Shown: positions 24,901-36,008 of the stretch, in pieces
Layout: every line of letters starts with the position of its first letter
Position numbering within the stretch: the first letter of the stretch is position 1
Source: Undaria pinnatifida
Lineage: Eukaryota; Sar; Phaeophyceae; Laminariales; Alariaceae
Direction: 5' to 3'
Assembly (NCBI GenBank): GCA_012845835.1
Contig: JABAKD010000018.1
Coordinates: 1 to 64,000, forward strand
DNA: 64,000 nucleotides
Position numbers and translations under genes: made by a program
The notes under the pieces: model-generated
What the model saw: only the letters and a program-made list of their open reading frames with translations
Database searches by the model: none
Told to the model about the DNA's origin: nothing

Positions 24901-27900
24901 AACGGCCGCGCGCTTCAAATCAAACGGCGCTACAAACTACACTCTGGCACTGAAACACCCTCGCAGCGGACACCGCACAACCTTTATTTCTATCCCTCGT
25001 CGGATACACCGCGCTCCTCGGCATTACGCTGGAACGTTTGCGCCTCTGCTGTTCGATTCTGCCCGTGCGGGGCATTTGGGATGCACACAACACAAAACAC
25101 ATACAACACACATAACAAAAACAGTTCACTTCGTTGTGCCCTGGACCGCGGGAAAAAAAAATTCCCTCTCAAAACTACCGCCTCGTCCTTACAAAACCAT
25201 AAAATTCAAACGGCCGCGCTTCAAATCAAACGGCGCTACGAACTACACCCTGGCACGCGAACAATATCGCAGCGCGCACTGCACGCCCTCTTTTTCTATC
25301 CCTCGTCGGATACACCGCGCTCCTCGGCGTTACGCTGGAACGTTTGCGTCTCTGCTGTTCGATCCTGCCCGTGCGGGGCATTTGGGATGCACACAACACA
25401 CAACACATACAACACACATAACAAACGTAGTTCACCTCGTTGTGCCCTGGGCTGCGGAAAACAAGTCCCCTCTCAAAACTACCGCCTCGTCCTTACAAAA
25501 CCATAAAATTTAAACGGCCGCGTTTCAAATCAAACAGCGCTACGAACTACACCCTGGCTCGCGAACACCTTCGAAGCGCACACTGCACACCCCGTTTTTC
25601 TATCCCTCGTTGGATACACCGCGCTCCTCGGCGTTGCGCTGTAACGTTTGCGTCTCTGCTGTTCGATCCTGCTCGTGCGGGGCATTTGGGACGCACACGA
25701 CACGCACAACACACATAACAAGAACATTTCACTTCGTTGTGCCCTGGGCTGCGGGTGAAAAATTCCCTCCCAAAAATACCGCCTCGTCCTTACAAAAAAA
25801 AAAAAAAATCAAACGGCCGCGTGCTTCAAATCAAACGGCGCTACGAACTACACCCTGGCACGGAAACACCCTCGCAGCGAACACGGCACAATCTCTATTT
25901 CTATCCCTCGTCGGATACACCGCGCTCCTCGGCGTTACGCTGGAACGTTTGCGGCTCTGCTGTTCGATCCTGCCCGTGCGGGGCATTTGGGATGCACACA
26001 ACACAAAACACATAACAAACGTAGTTCACTTCGTTGTGCCCTGGGCTGCGGAAAACAAGTCCCCTCTCAAAACTACCGCCTCGTCCTTACAAAACCATAA
26101 AATTCAAACGGCCGCGCTTCAAATCAAACAGCGCTACGAACTACACCTTGGCACGCGAACATCATTGAAGCGCACACTGCACACCCCTTTTTTCTATCCC
26201 TCGTCGGATACACCGCGCTCCTGGGCGTTGCACTGTAACGTTTGCGTCTCTGCTGTTCGATCCTGCTCGTGCGGGGCATTTGGGACGCACACAACACGCA
26301 CAACACACACAACACACACAACACACATAACAAGAACATTTCACTTCGTTGTGCCCTGGGCTGCGGGAAAAAAATACCCTCCCAAAAATACCGCCTCGTC
26401 CTTACAAAAAAAAAAAAAAATCAAACGGCCGCGCGCTTCAAATCAAACGGCGCTACAAACTACACTCTGGCACTGAAACACCCTCGCAGCGGACACCGCA
26501 CAACCTTTATTTCTATCCCTCGTCGGATACACCGCGCTCCTCGGCATTACGCTGGAACGTTTGCGCCTCTGCTGTTCGATTCTGCCCGTGCGGGGCATTT
26601 GGGATGCACACAACACAAAACACATACAACACACATAACAAAAACAGTTCACTTCGTTGTGCCCTGGACCGCGGGAAAAAAAAATTCCCTCTCAAAACTA
26701 CCGCCTCGTCCTTACAAAACCATAAAATTCAAACGGCCGCGCTTCAAATCAAACGGCGCTACGAACTACACCCTGGCACGCGAACAATATCGCAGCGCGC
26801 ACTGCACGCCCTCTTTTTCTATCCCTCGACGGATACACCGCGCTCCTCGGCGTTGCGCTGGAACGTTTGCGTCTCTGCTGTTCGATCCTGCCCGTGCGGG
26901 GCATTTGGGATGCACACAACACACAACACATACAACACACATAACAAACGTAGTTCACCTCGTTGTGCCCTGGGCTGCGGAAAACAAGTCCCCTCTCAAA
27001 ACTACCGCCTCGTCCTTACAAAACCATAAAATTTAAACGGCCGCGTTTCAAATCAAACAGCGCTACGAACTACACCCTGGCTCGCGAACACCTTCGAAGC
27101 GCACACTGCACACCCCGTTTTTCTATCCCTCGTTGGATACACCGCGCTCCTCGGCGTTGCGCTGTAACGTTTGCGTCTCTGCTGTTCGATCCTGCTCGTG
27201 CGGGGCATTTGGGACGCACACGACACGCACAACACACATAACAAGAACATTTCACTTCGTTGTGCCCTGGGCTGCGGGTGAAAAATTCCCTCCCAAAAAT
27301 ACCGCCTCGTCCTTACAAAAAAAAAAAAAAATCAAACGGCCGCGTGCTTCAAATCAAACGGCGCTACGAACTACACCCTGGCACGGAAACACCCTCGCAG
27401 CGAACACGGCACAATCTCTATTTCTATCCCTCGTCGGATACACCGCGCTCCTCGGCGTTACGCTGGAACGTTTGCGGCTCTGCTGTTCGATCCTGCCCGT
27501 GCGGGGCATTTGGGATGCACACAACACAAAACACATAACAAACGTAGTTCACTTCGTTGTGCCCTGGGCTGCGGAAAACAAGTCCCCTCTCAAAACTACC
27601 GCCTCGTCCTTACAAAACCATAAAATTCAAACGGCCGCGCTTCAAATCAAACGGCGCTACGAACTACACCCTGGCACGCGAACAATATCGCAGCGCGCAC
27701 TGCACGCCCTCTTTTTCTATCCCTCGTCGGATACACCGCGCTCCTCGGCGTTGCGCTGGAACGTTTGCGTCTCTGCTGTTCGATCCTGCCCGTGCGGGGC
27801 ATTTGGGATGCACACAACACACAACACATACAACACACATAACAAACGTAGTTCACCTCGTTGTGCCCTGGGCTGCGGAAAACAAGTCCCCTCTCAAAAC

Positions 27901-30838
27901 TACCGCCTCGTCCTTACAAAGCCATAAAATTTAAACGGCCGCGTTTCAAATCAAACAGCGCTACGAACTACACCCTGGCTCGCGAACACCTTCGAAGCGC
28001 ACACTGCACACCCCGTTTTTCTATCCCTCGTTGGATACACCGCGCTCCTCGGCGTTGCGCTGTAACGTTTGCGTCTCTGCTGTTCGATCCTGCTCGTGCG
28101 GGGCATTTGGGACGCACACGACACGCACAACACACATAACAAGAACATTTCACTTCGTTGTGCCCTGGGCTGCGGGTGAAAAATTCCCTCCCAAAAATAC
28201 CGCCTCGTCCTTACAAAAAAAAAAAAAAATCAAACGGCCGCGTGCTTCAAATCAAACGGCGCTACGAACTACACCCTGGCACGGAAACACCCTCGCAGCG
28301 AACACGGCACAATCTCTATTTCTATCCCTCGTCGGATACACCGCGCTCCTCGGCGTTACGCTGGAACGTTTGCGGCTCTGCTGTTCGATCCTGCCCGTGC
28401 GGGGGATTTGGGATGCACACAACACAAAACACATAACAAACGTAGTTCACTTCGTTGTGCCCTGGGCTGCGGAAAACAAGTCCCCTCTCAAAACTACCGC
28501 CTCGTCCTTACAAAACCATAAAATTCAAACGGCCGCGCTTCAAATCAAACAGCGCTACGAACTACACCTTGGCACGCGAACATCATTGAAGCGCACACTG
28601 CACACCCCTTTTTTCTATCCCTCGTCGGATACACCGCGCTCCTGGGCGTTGCACTGTAACGTTTGCGTCTCTGCTGTTCGATCCTGCTCGTGCGGGGCAT
28701 TTGGGACGCACACAACACGCACAACACACACAACACACACAACACACATAACAAGAACATTTCACTTCGTTGTGCCCTGGGCTGCGGGAAAAAAATACCC
28801 TCCCAAAAATACCGCCTCGTCCTTACAAAAAAAAAAAAAAATCAAACGGCCGCGCGCTTCAAATCAAACGGCGCTACAAACTACACTCTGGCACTGAAAC
28901 ACCCTCGCAGCGGACACCGCACAACCTTTATTTCTATCCCTCGTCGGATACACCGCGCTCCTCGGCATTACGCTGGAACGTTTGCGCCTCTGCTGTTCGA
29001 TTCTGCCCGTGCGGGGCATTTGGGATGCACACAACACAAAACACATACAACACACATAACAAAAACAGTTCACTTCGTTGTGCCCTGGACCGCGGGAAAA
29101 AAAAATTCCCTCTCAAAACTACCGCCTCGTCCTTACAAAACCATAAAATTCAAACGGCCGCGCTTCAAATCAAACGGCGCTACGAACTACACCCTGGCAC
29201 GCGAACAATATCGCAGCGCGCACTGCACGCCCTCTTTTTCTATCCCTCGACGGATACACCGCGCTCCTCGGCGTTGCGCTGGAACGTTTGCGTCTCTGCT
29301 GTTCGATCCTGCCCGTGCGGGGCATTTGGGATGCACACAACACACAACACATACAACACACATAACAAACGTAGTTCACCTCGTTGTGCCCTGGGCTGCG
29401 GAAAACAAGTCCCCTCTCAAAACTACCGCCTCGTCCTTACAAAACCATAAAATTTAAACGGCCGCGTTTCAAATCAAACAGCGCTACGAACTACACCCTG
29501 GCTCGCGAACACCTTCGAAGCGCACACTGCACACCCCGTTTTTCTATCCCTCGTTGGATACACCGCGCTCCTCGGCGTTGCGCTGTAACGTTTGCGTCTC
29601 TGCTGTTCGATCCTGCTCGTGCGGGGCATTTGGGACGCACACGACACGCACAACACACATAACAAGAACATTTCACTTCGTTGTGCCCTGGGCTGCGGGT
29701 GAAAAATTCCCTCCCAAAATACCGCCTCGTCCTTACAAAAAAAAAAAAAAATCAAACGGCCGCGTGCTTCAAATCAAACGGCGCTACGAACTACACCCTG
29801 GCACGGAAACACCCTCGCAGCGAACACGGCACAATCTCTATTTCTATCCCTCGTCGGATACACCGCGCTCCTCGGCGTTACGCTGGAACGTTTGCGGCTC
29901 TGCTGTTCGATCCTGCCCGTGCGGGGCATTTGGGATGCACACAACACAAAACACATAACAAACGTAGTTCACTTCGTTGTGCCCTGGGCTGCGGAAAACA
30001 AGTCCCCTCTCAAAACTACCGCCTCGTCCTTACAAAACCATAAAATTCAAACGGCCGCGCTTCAAATCAAACGGCGCTACGAACTACACATTGGCACGCG
30101 AACATCATCGAAGCGCACACTGCACACCCCTTTTTTCTATCCCTCGTCGGATACACCGCGCTCCTGGCCGTTGCACTGTAACGTTTGCGTCTCTGCTGTT
30201 CGATCCTGCTCGTGCGGGGCATTTGGGACGCACACAACACGCACAACACACACAACACACACAACACACATAACAAGAACATTTCACTTCGTTGTGCCCT
30301 GGGCTGCGGGAAAAAAATACCCTCCCAAAAATACCGCCTCGTCCTTACAAAAAAAAAAAAAAAATCAAACGGTCGCGCGCTTCAAATCAAACGGCGCTAC
30401 AAACTGCACTTTGGCACTGAAACACCCTCGCAGCGGACACCGCACAACCTTTATTTCTATCCCTCGTCGGATACACCGCGCTCTTCGGCATTACGCTGGA
30501 ACGTTTGCGCCTCTGCTGTTCGATTCTGCCCGTGCGGGGCATTTGGGATGCACACAACACAAAACACATACAACACACATAACAAAAACAGTTCACTTTG
30601 TTGTGCCCTGGACTGCGGGAAAAAAAAATTCCCTCTCAAAACTACCGCCTCGTCCTTACAAAACCATAAAATTCAAACGGCCGCGCTTCAAATCAAACGG
30701 CGCTACGAACTACACCCTGGCACGCGAACAATATCGCAGCGCGCACTGCACGCCCTCTTTTTCTATCCCTCGTCGGATACACCGCGCTCCTCGGCGTTGC
30801 GCTGGAACGTTTGCGTCTCTGCTGTTCGATCCTGCCCG
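18923..30838. repeat. ~300-bp monomer satellite with a five-monomer higher-order repeat (~1,525 bp)
   Basis: Each monomer contains TATCCCTCGTCGGATACACC, a GGAACGTTTGCG segment, CTGTTCGATCCTGC, an ACAACACA-rich tract, GTTGTGCCCTGGGCTGCGG and TCAAATCAAACGGCGCTACG. Two monomer types also carry an A13-A16 run. Successive spacings of 299, 293, 321, 306 and 306 bp repeat as a block. Equivalent points lie at about 19,513, 21,037, 22,562, 24,087, 25,610, 27,133, 28,031 and 29,554. The block starting at 27,133 is only 898 bp, so it lacks two monomers. Blocks are near-identical, whereas neighbouring monomers differ clearly. Long forward frames (up to 475 codons) arise because stop codons are rare in this composition. 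They slip between frames and overlap each other, so I do not call them genes. Confidence 0.95.
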
Positions 30839-31135
30839 TGTGGTCTGCCGTGTCTGCGTGCGGTGGCGACTGCGTCCTTCAGTTCGTCTGCTGCATACTT
30901 CCTCTCGCTGGTTCTCTTGTCGCAGCTCATCTCCGCCGCGTGTTGTGGGTGTCTGCTATGAGCCTCTTTGTTCGTTCTATGCTCCTCCTTCTCTGCGGCT
31001 GCGTGTTCTTCGCCCTCTTCAAACCTTACGGCGTACCACCTCCTCGTGCTGCGGCGGAATCTCTACACACCATGCAGCGGAACATCCCTACACCACAGCG
31101 GTATCTTGACGACTGGGGAGACCAACTCTTCGAAT
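30839..31135. other. Unique sequence flanking the satellite
   Basis: The satellite breaks off within GATCCTGCCCGTG at 30,838. The following ~300 bp is C/T-rich on the + strand. A frame running out of the array is hydrophobic over its first part, but I see no evidence that it is a gene. Confidence 0.45.
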
Positions 31136-31745
31136 ACACATTCACAGGGCTCTCTCTGTGTAGTATATACATGTGTAGCGCAGCAGTACTCCTGTCTGCC
31201 TGCGTGTGAAGGATACGCGTACATTTTCGAACCTGCTATACTACCTCACCTTCCGCCAGCACTCCTGCGGTACAAATCCCTTCCATCACATGTGTAATCT
31301 ATGCAGGTGTGTACACGGCACTGTTTATACGCTGCGCACTCAGCATGGTCACAGCAGTGTATGTATGTACAGCGGTGTGCACACAGCTCTCGCTGTGTGT
31401 AGCACATACATGACATATGTGTAGCGCATCAGAACTCCTATGTGTTTGTGTGTGTAGGATGCACGTACGTGTTCGAACCTGCCATATTACCTCACCTTCC
31501 TTCAGCGTTCCTGTGATACAAATCCCTTCCATCATCACATGTGTATGCAGGTGCGTACAGCGGTGTGCACACAGCTCTCGCTGTGTGTAGTCTAGTGCAT
31601 ACATGTGTAGTGCAGCAATACTCCTGTGTGTTTGCGTGTGTAGGATACGCGTACGTGTTCGAACCTGCCATACTATCTCACTTTCCTCCATCATTCGTGC
31701 TGTACAAATGCCTACTATCACCTGTGTATGCATCATCTCCTATGT
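31136..31745. repeat. Three degenerate tandem units (186-246 bp)
   Basis: CTCTCGCTGTGTGTAGT, ACATGTGTAG, AGGATACGCGTACGTGTTCG, ACCTGCCATACTACCTCAC and ATCACATGTGTAT recur in order. The TTCGAACCTGC landmark lies at about 31,226, 31,472 and 31,658. The units are rich in TGTG steps and carry no supported gene. Confidence 0.85.
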
Positions 31746-31960
31746 ATGTATGCGTCCCCAGCTACGGCTACGCGTCCAGTAACAAGTGTTCGTGTCTTTC
31801 AGCACGTCACATCCTACACCTTCGTACAACGTAACCCATGCGCACATTGTCATCACACCATGCGGCCCTCCTAGCCAAATTCTTCTGTTCCCTTTACAGG
31901 GGACTAAGTACGAGCATCCTATCGGTGACATTCTCCGCCTCATAGCGAAAGTCGCCGACT

Positions 31961-32125
31961 AAACATTCCGCCACTCCGACGATCGCCAAGTGCCTTCTCG
32001 CGCAGTCAAGTGTGAAAAAACATTCAGCCACTCCCGACGATCGCCAAGTGCCCTCTCGCGCAGTCTAGTGTGACATAACATACCGCCACTCCCGACGATC
32101 GCCAAGTGCCTTCTCGCGCAGCGAG
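31961..32125. repeat. 58-bp tandem repeat, three copies
   Basis: ACATTCCGCCACTCCCGACG, followed by ATCGCCAAGTGCCTTCTCGC and GCAGTCAAGTGTGA, repeats with GATCGCC at 31,981, 32,039 and 32,097, an exact 58-bp pitch. Only a few substitutions and one base deletion separate the copies. Confidence 0.93.
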
Positions 32126-32354
32126 CCACCTGTCAGGTGTGACAAAGCACTTCTCCACTTACACCAAAAAACACTGACTAAACACGCATTGTTTTCTGCC
32201 GCTTGTCGCTGGACGAGTTCAATTTCCTCACCTAAAAACCGTGATTCGCGGGAGTAAACTGGAGTTGCCATCCGACGCCAAACCTTTGTGCCCCAGGTAC
32301 ACAAAATAAGGATTGTTAACGAAGAAGAAAAAAATGAGTGGAGACCAACAACTT

Positions 32355-32936
32355 TTACGAGCGAGAGCGAAACTGTTTGTATAAGACCAAGATTGACAGC
32401 AATACGACCAGTTTGGGCCATGAAACCTCCTCGTTCGCAGACAAGAATAGTTTAGGCCAGAAAGTGTTCTCTATCGTAACACACATCCGCTGCTCCGCCA
32501 AAATGCAATCACGATACGCCGTCTTATGACGCGGCGAGCGTATCCAATGAAACCGACGTGTCCGGAAAATGAACCAATCATAGACGAAGGCTATTGACCT
32601 GACTGTTTCCCAAAGTTTAGGAGGCCCGCCGACGGTAACCCCTTGGACAACTGAAAACCTTTCTTGGTGGAAAAAATGTCTTCGAGTTAGAATAGGGAGG
32701 GATTTCAGGGCCCAAAAGGTTGTCAAGTGGTTGGACTCAAACGAGCTGTACACTTCATTTAGACAGGTCCTAACACTGGAGAGTACACATCCCGTTTTAT
32801 ATCCTCTTCCCTTGACAAGCGACGTATGCACAGGAGGTCGGACGGCAAGGGACACTTGTACTCCTTCAGAGTGTGGCTTCTTGACTGGAACTCTCTGCGT
32901 CACCCAAACGGTATTCTGAGCAAACCGAAAATACAA
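32355..32936 (-). CDS. Unrecognised 193-codon open frame
   Basis: An uninterrupted minus-strand frame of 193 codons from an ATG at 32,936 to a stop at 32,355, long for this window outside the satellites. The translation has no low complexity, no clear signal peptide and no motif I can assign. It is rich in basic and aromatic residues in its second half. Only a 63-codon and a 62-codon frame lie opposite it. It could be a gene, an exon or a chance frame. There is no neighbouring gene to give context. Confidence 0.2.
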   Translation of the reverse strand: MYFRFAQNTVWVTQRVPVKKPHSEGVQVSLAVRPPVHTSLVKGRGYKTGCVLSSVRTCLNEVYSSFESNHLTTFWALKSLPILTRRHFFHQERFSVVQGVTVGGPPKLWETVRSIAFVYDWFIFRTRRFHWIRSPRHKTAYRDCILAEQRMCVTIENTFWPKLFLSANEEVSWPKLVVLLSILVLYKQFRSRS

Positions 32937-32952
32937 CCGGACGACTGACCAA

Positions 32953-33071
32953 TCTGATGGCCTAGGTACACAAAACTTTCCATTACATTTTGCAAAAGAT
33001 TAGATCGTTCCGATTATCGTATGTACATTTCTTTGAGTCAAACCGTGTTATTTCTATCATAACACGCGAGA
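32953..33071 (+). mobile_element. Family A MITE, degenerate right half
   Basis: ATGGCCTAGGTACACAA is followed, 100 bp on, by TTCTATCATAACACGCGAG, which matches the family A right end TCTATCGTAGCACGCGTC with a few differences. The interior is poorly conserved and no left end was recognised. Confidence 0.45.
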
Positions 33072-33834
33072 CAAATTTAACTATATGAGCAATCCTATGG
33101 CCTAGGTATGAGTCGCTCTATGGTACCCCCGCCCCGAAGCTTTTCGTCCATCGAAACCGCCGGTTTTCGAAACCTGGTCCAACCCATACCTCTTGAAATT
33201 TGGCGCCCCTTCCCACCTAGATGACATCGTTCGATAGTCGATGGGTCTTCGCAAACAACAGGACGAATAAAGATGCGCATTTATGACATCATTCCCCGTG
33301 TCGAGCAGCTATGCAACCTTCGGTAAACATAAGATAAATATACACATATTGCTTTTAGCGCAAGGGTTGTACAAGCAGTCGTGCATATAGCCAGAAAATG
33401 TTTGGTTAAACAATAGCGCTAACCCCTATCGCCTCAGGGGACCAACTCGTACCACGCGTCCGCACCTTGATTTTGAACGGTAACACATCCTCCGGGTTGT
33501 GTCCGCCGCATATATCTTTCCTGCACGTGGGCATGTCTAGAGTTCGGGTCTCGTACGCCCGACCCGTCACAAACGGTTTCCGTCTCGCCTACGGTTTCGC
33601 CGTGGTCGTAGCCCCACGCCTCGTCGAATGGCCACCTGTACACAAAACATGTCATCAGACAGGGGGAAAGGTGTGGAATTTCGGCTAGAGACACCGGTGG
33701 TGAATGAAACCACAAACGACCCGACTTGGATGTGTGGTATCACTCAGCGGGGGCAGGCGGAAACATCCAGTCATTTGTTACCTTTTTATCGACGTATGCT
33801 ACGACAGAAGTACGGGGTCGTAGCTGTGACGAAT
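33072..33834. other. Sequence with no supported gene
   Basis: Overlapping short frames lie on both strands at 33,434-33,715, with no recognisable domain. Nothing else was identified. Confidence 0.4.
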
Positions 33835-34055
33835 GATCAAGGCCACGACAGGAAGACTACCCCGACATTTTCCCTTCCCGACCACATCAGTAACTCCGTA
33901 CCGAAGTGAAAAAATCATCTCTAAGCGACTTGTTCACCTGGCGTGACGGACTATTCATTGGAGCCGACTCATACCGCAAAATTGAAATAACCCTACAGCT
34001 TAAGTGCTCGAAGGAACGGGGGTGTCACTATCGCGAGGGATCCGGGTGTCACTGC
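33835..34055 (+). repeat. Family B dispersed element, copy 4
   Basis: GATCAAGGCCACGACAGG, then ACCCCGACATTTTCCC, a GCCGACTCATACCGC central landmark and a terminal GGTGTCACTATCGCGAGGGA. The order is the same as in the other copies, though both hairpins are degraded. Confidence 0.65.
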
Positions 34056-34227
34056 GATGAACGGCAAAAGACGCGACCCTCTTGCCGTGGGTTTAGTCAT
34101 GTTCCTCGCTGACAAGATTCTCAAACACTATATTGTCGCAATTTAACTAAGATTATATTTTCGTTTTATGCTTCGGCAGTGAGAGTTTTTTCCGGTAGAA
34201 CTTTCGCTGTTTCCCAAGTCATTTACC

Positions 34228-34311
34228 AAGTCAGGTCATGGGAGCACCTCAACTGATGAAAAGAGCCACTGAACAGAACAAAAGTGACTAACCTATACCG
34301 TAGCACGCGTG
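34228..34311 (+). mobile_element. Family A MITE, degenerate right end
   Basis: CTATACCGTAGCACGCGTG ends this fragment and matches the family A right terminus. The preceding ~60 bp only loosely resembles the family interior. Confidence 0.45.
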
Positions 34312-34690
34312 TATTCTCTAACAGTTTGGGTACCAATATTTGGAAAGTTTCCCAACTCTAGTACAGTATAATAAACGTTTGCTACATTCGGCCCAATATG
34401 AATAGCATCACTTTTCTTCTCCAGACCGCCTCTTCATAGTATAGCAAGCTTTGGTACCGTCTGTGAAATGTAACATGCTACGTTATGAGATGCGTGCATT
34501 GTTCTGGTGTGCTCTTCAATTATGAGTAGCGCATGTATCTATCACAGTTCTGATTGCACGGCCCGGGGCAACTAGCAAGGCAACCAGACGAACATTGGCC
34601 TTGGTGTGTAGCAGAACATAAGGTGGCGGTAAGGGTGCAGGAAGACGTTTCTGAGCTTACCAGAACATGAAGAGTTCAACGTGTCAACCG

Positions 34691-34745
34691 AACCATGACT
34701 GATAGGGCAATCGTTCGAGCAATCCGACCAACACGTCTTCGCGCT
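34691..34745 (+). repeat. Family C fragment
   Basis: ACCATGACTGATAGGGCAAT and CGTTCGAGCAATCCGACCAA match the left part of family C. The rest is missing. Confidence 0.5.
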
Positions 34746-34970
34746 ACGCAGAACCCCCCAAACAAAAGGACTTGCAAAAGCATTGTCTACCCGGTGGGGC
34801 CTCACGTGAGAAGGTCAACGGTAACATAAAATTTACCATCATCATTAACGGTAGCACAAACAGTTTCCCCGAAATATACAACCATTGGGGTGGGAGGGAC
34901 TCGAACAAGGCAGAAACGAAAGTTTGCATTCATACGATAATATCTAGGAGTGCAGCAGAAATTTCCTCGG

Positions 34971-35198
34971 CTCCTCACATGAGGAGCTCAATATCTCACG
35001 CCCGAAAATTGACATCGCAAGGCGTTCGTTCGAACAACCCGACTAAGCTTATATGCCTTAGTCCTACCTAATAAACAGTATGTACTCATTTAATCACTTG
35101 GCTAATGACTAACCACTAATTCCTCACTTGGGGAGCTTAATCGGACAGGTGCATTATCATTTAATCCAAGAATAGCAGCCCCTACTGTGAGATGACTC
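34971..35198 (+). repeat. Family C dispersed repeat, copy 2
   Basis: CTCCTCACATGAGGAGCTCA at the left is followed by GGCGTTCGTTCGAACAACC, an AACAGTATGTACTC landmark, a second TTCCTCACTTGGGGAGCTTA module, and GCAGCCCCTACTGTGAGATG. It matches the copies at 38.75 and 58.25 kb along its length. Confidence 0.75.
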
Positions 35199-35758
35199 GT
35201 TCCTACGATTAAAAATACGATGCCATCGAGATTTTTTTTTTCCAACGATGCACGCTAGGAGAGTTGTGCACCTACGGTTCCCGGAGCTCTTTCAAATGTG
35301 GTGGTCGGTATGCATCACAAGTTACCGGAAGGCGCCGCACAAGGAAACATGCGTTCGGAAACATGAGAAATCCCGTGGACTAGAAATATAACGCAATAAA
35401 AATATGCGGAAGCGCTTGGGAATGTACGAAAAATGTCTGAAAACGCCGCATGTTAATGTTCAGCGGTAGTAGCAAGTTTTTGCGGTGTGTGCTTCCATAC
35501 TGCAGGGACTCTTTTCTGACCACACATCATCGTAGGAACGTCATCCTCTTTTTGCATACAGAAAATTGCTCCAACAAAATTATGTAGTCTATGCCTTTAG
35601 ACCTAGCTAAAGGTATGGGTTCGCCGTTTTGCACCTCCATATCCTCAAAAATTTTTTTTCTTTTTTGTGAGATTAATCCATCCTCAAGTGAGAAGAACTC
35701 AAAAATATCTACGTGCATCTACACCGCACTACTGCTGTGGTACATACAGTAGAAATAG
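35199..35758. other. Sequence with no supported gene
   Basis: AT-richer sequence between two dispersed elements. Only a 63-codon minus-strand frame was seen and no element was recognised. Confidence 0.4.
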
Positions 35759-36008
35759 CGTGCTACGATATGAGTCGCAGCTTTTGTCTCAAATATGGCT
35801 TTTGAATGACGGGGCTCCTCAGCCCAACATCTTGTGACAATAAGTCGTATTTTTATGATTCTCGCTGTGTACCTAGGCCATAGGATGTTTTCATAAAGTG
35901 GTTTCGCCCGGTGCCAGTTTCAATTTCGTTGAGTTTGTGCGAGCGTTTAACGCTTCCACATTGAGGAACCTCAGCAAAATAGTGGCACATCTCTACCGTA
36001 GCCCTCGT
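35759..36008 (-). mobile_element. Family A MITE, minus orientation (~250 bp)
   Basis: It starts GCGTGCTACGATATGAG and ends CTCTACCGTAGCCCTCG, a degenerate terminal inverted repeat pair. The interior carries AATGACGGGGCTCCT, CCTAGGCCATAGG and TGAGGAACCTC, which are the reverse complements of family A landmarks in the expected order. Confidence 0.75.

Noticed and set aside
19513-31109. Forward open frames of up to 475 codons across the satellite, as a repeat-protein gene
   Set aside because: The monomer lengths are mostly not multiples of three, several forward frames are open over the same bases, and minus-strand frames are open too. This is a compositional effect of a G-poor satellite.
18626-32125. 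CRISPR array
   Set aside because: The repeats are contiguous, without unique spacers of constant length, and no cas-like gene is present. All these arrays are tandem satellites or minisatellites.
34885-34920. tRNA 3' end on the minus strand (GTTCGAGTCCCTCCCA-like)
   Set aside because: The bases flanking the TTCGAGT loop do not pair as a T-stem, and no D-arm or anticodon arm fits upstream.
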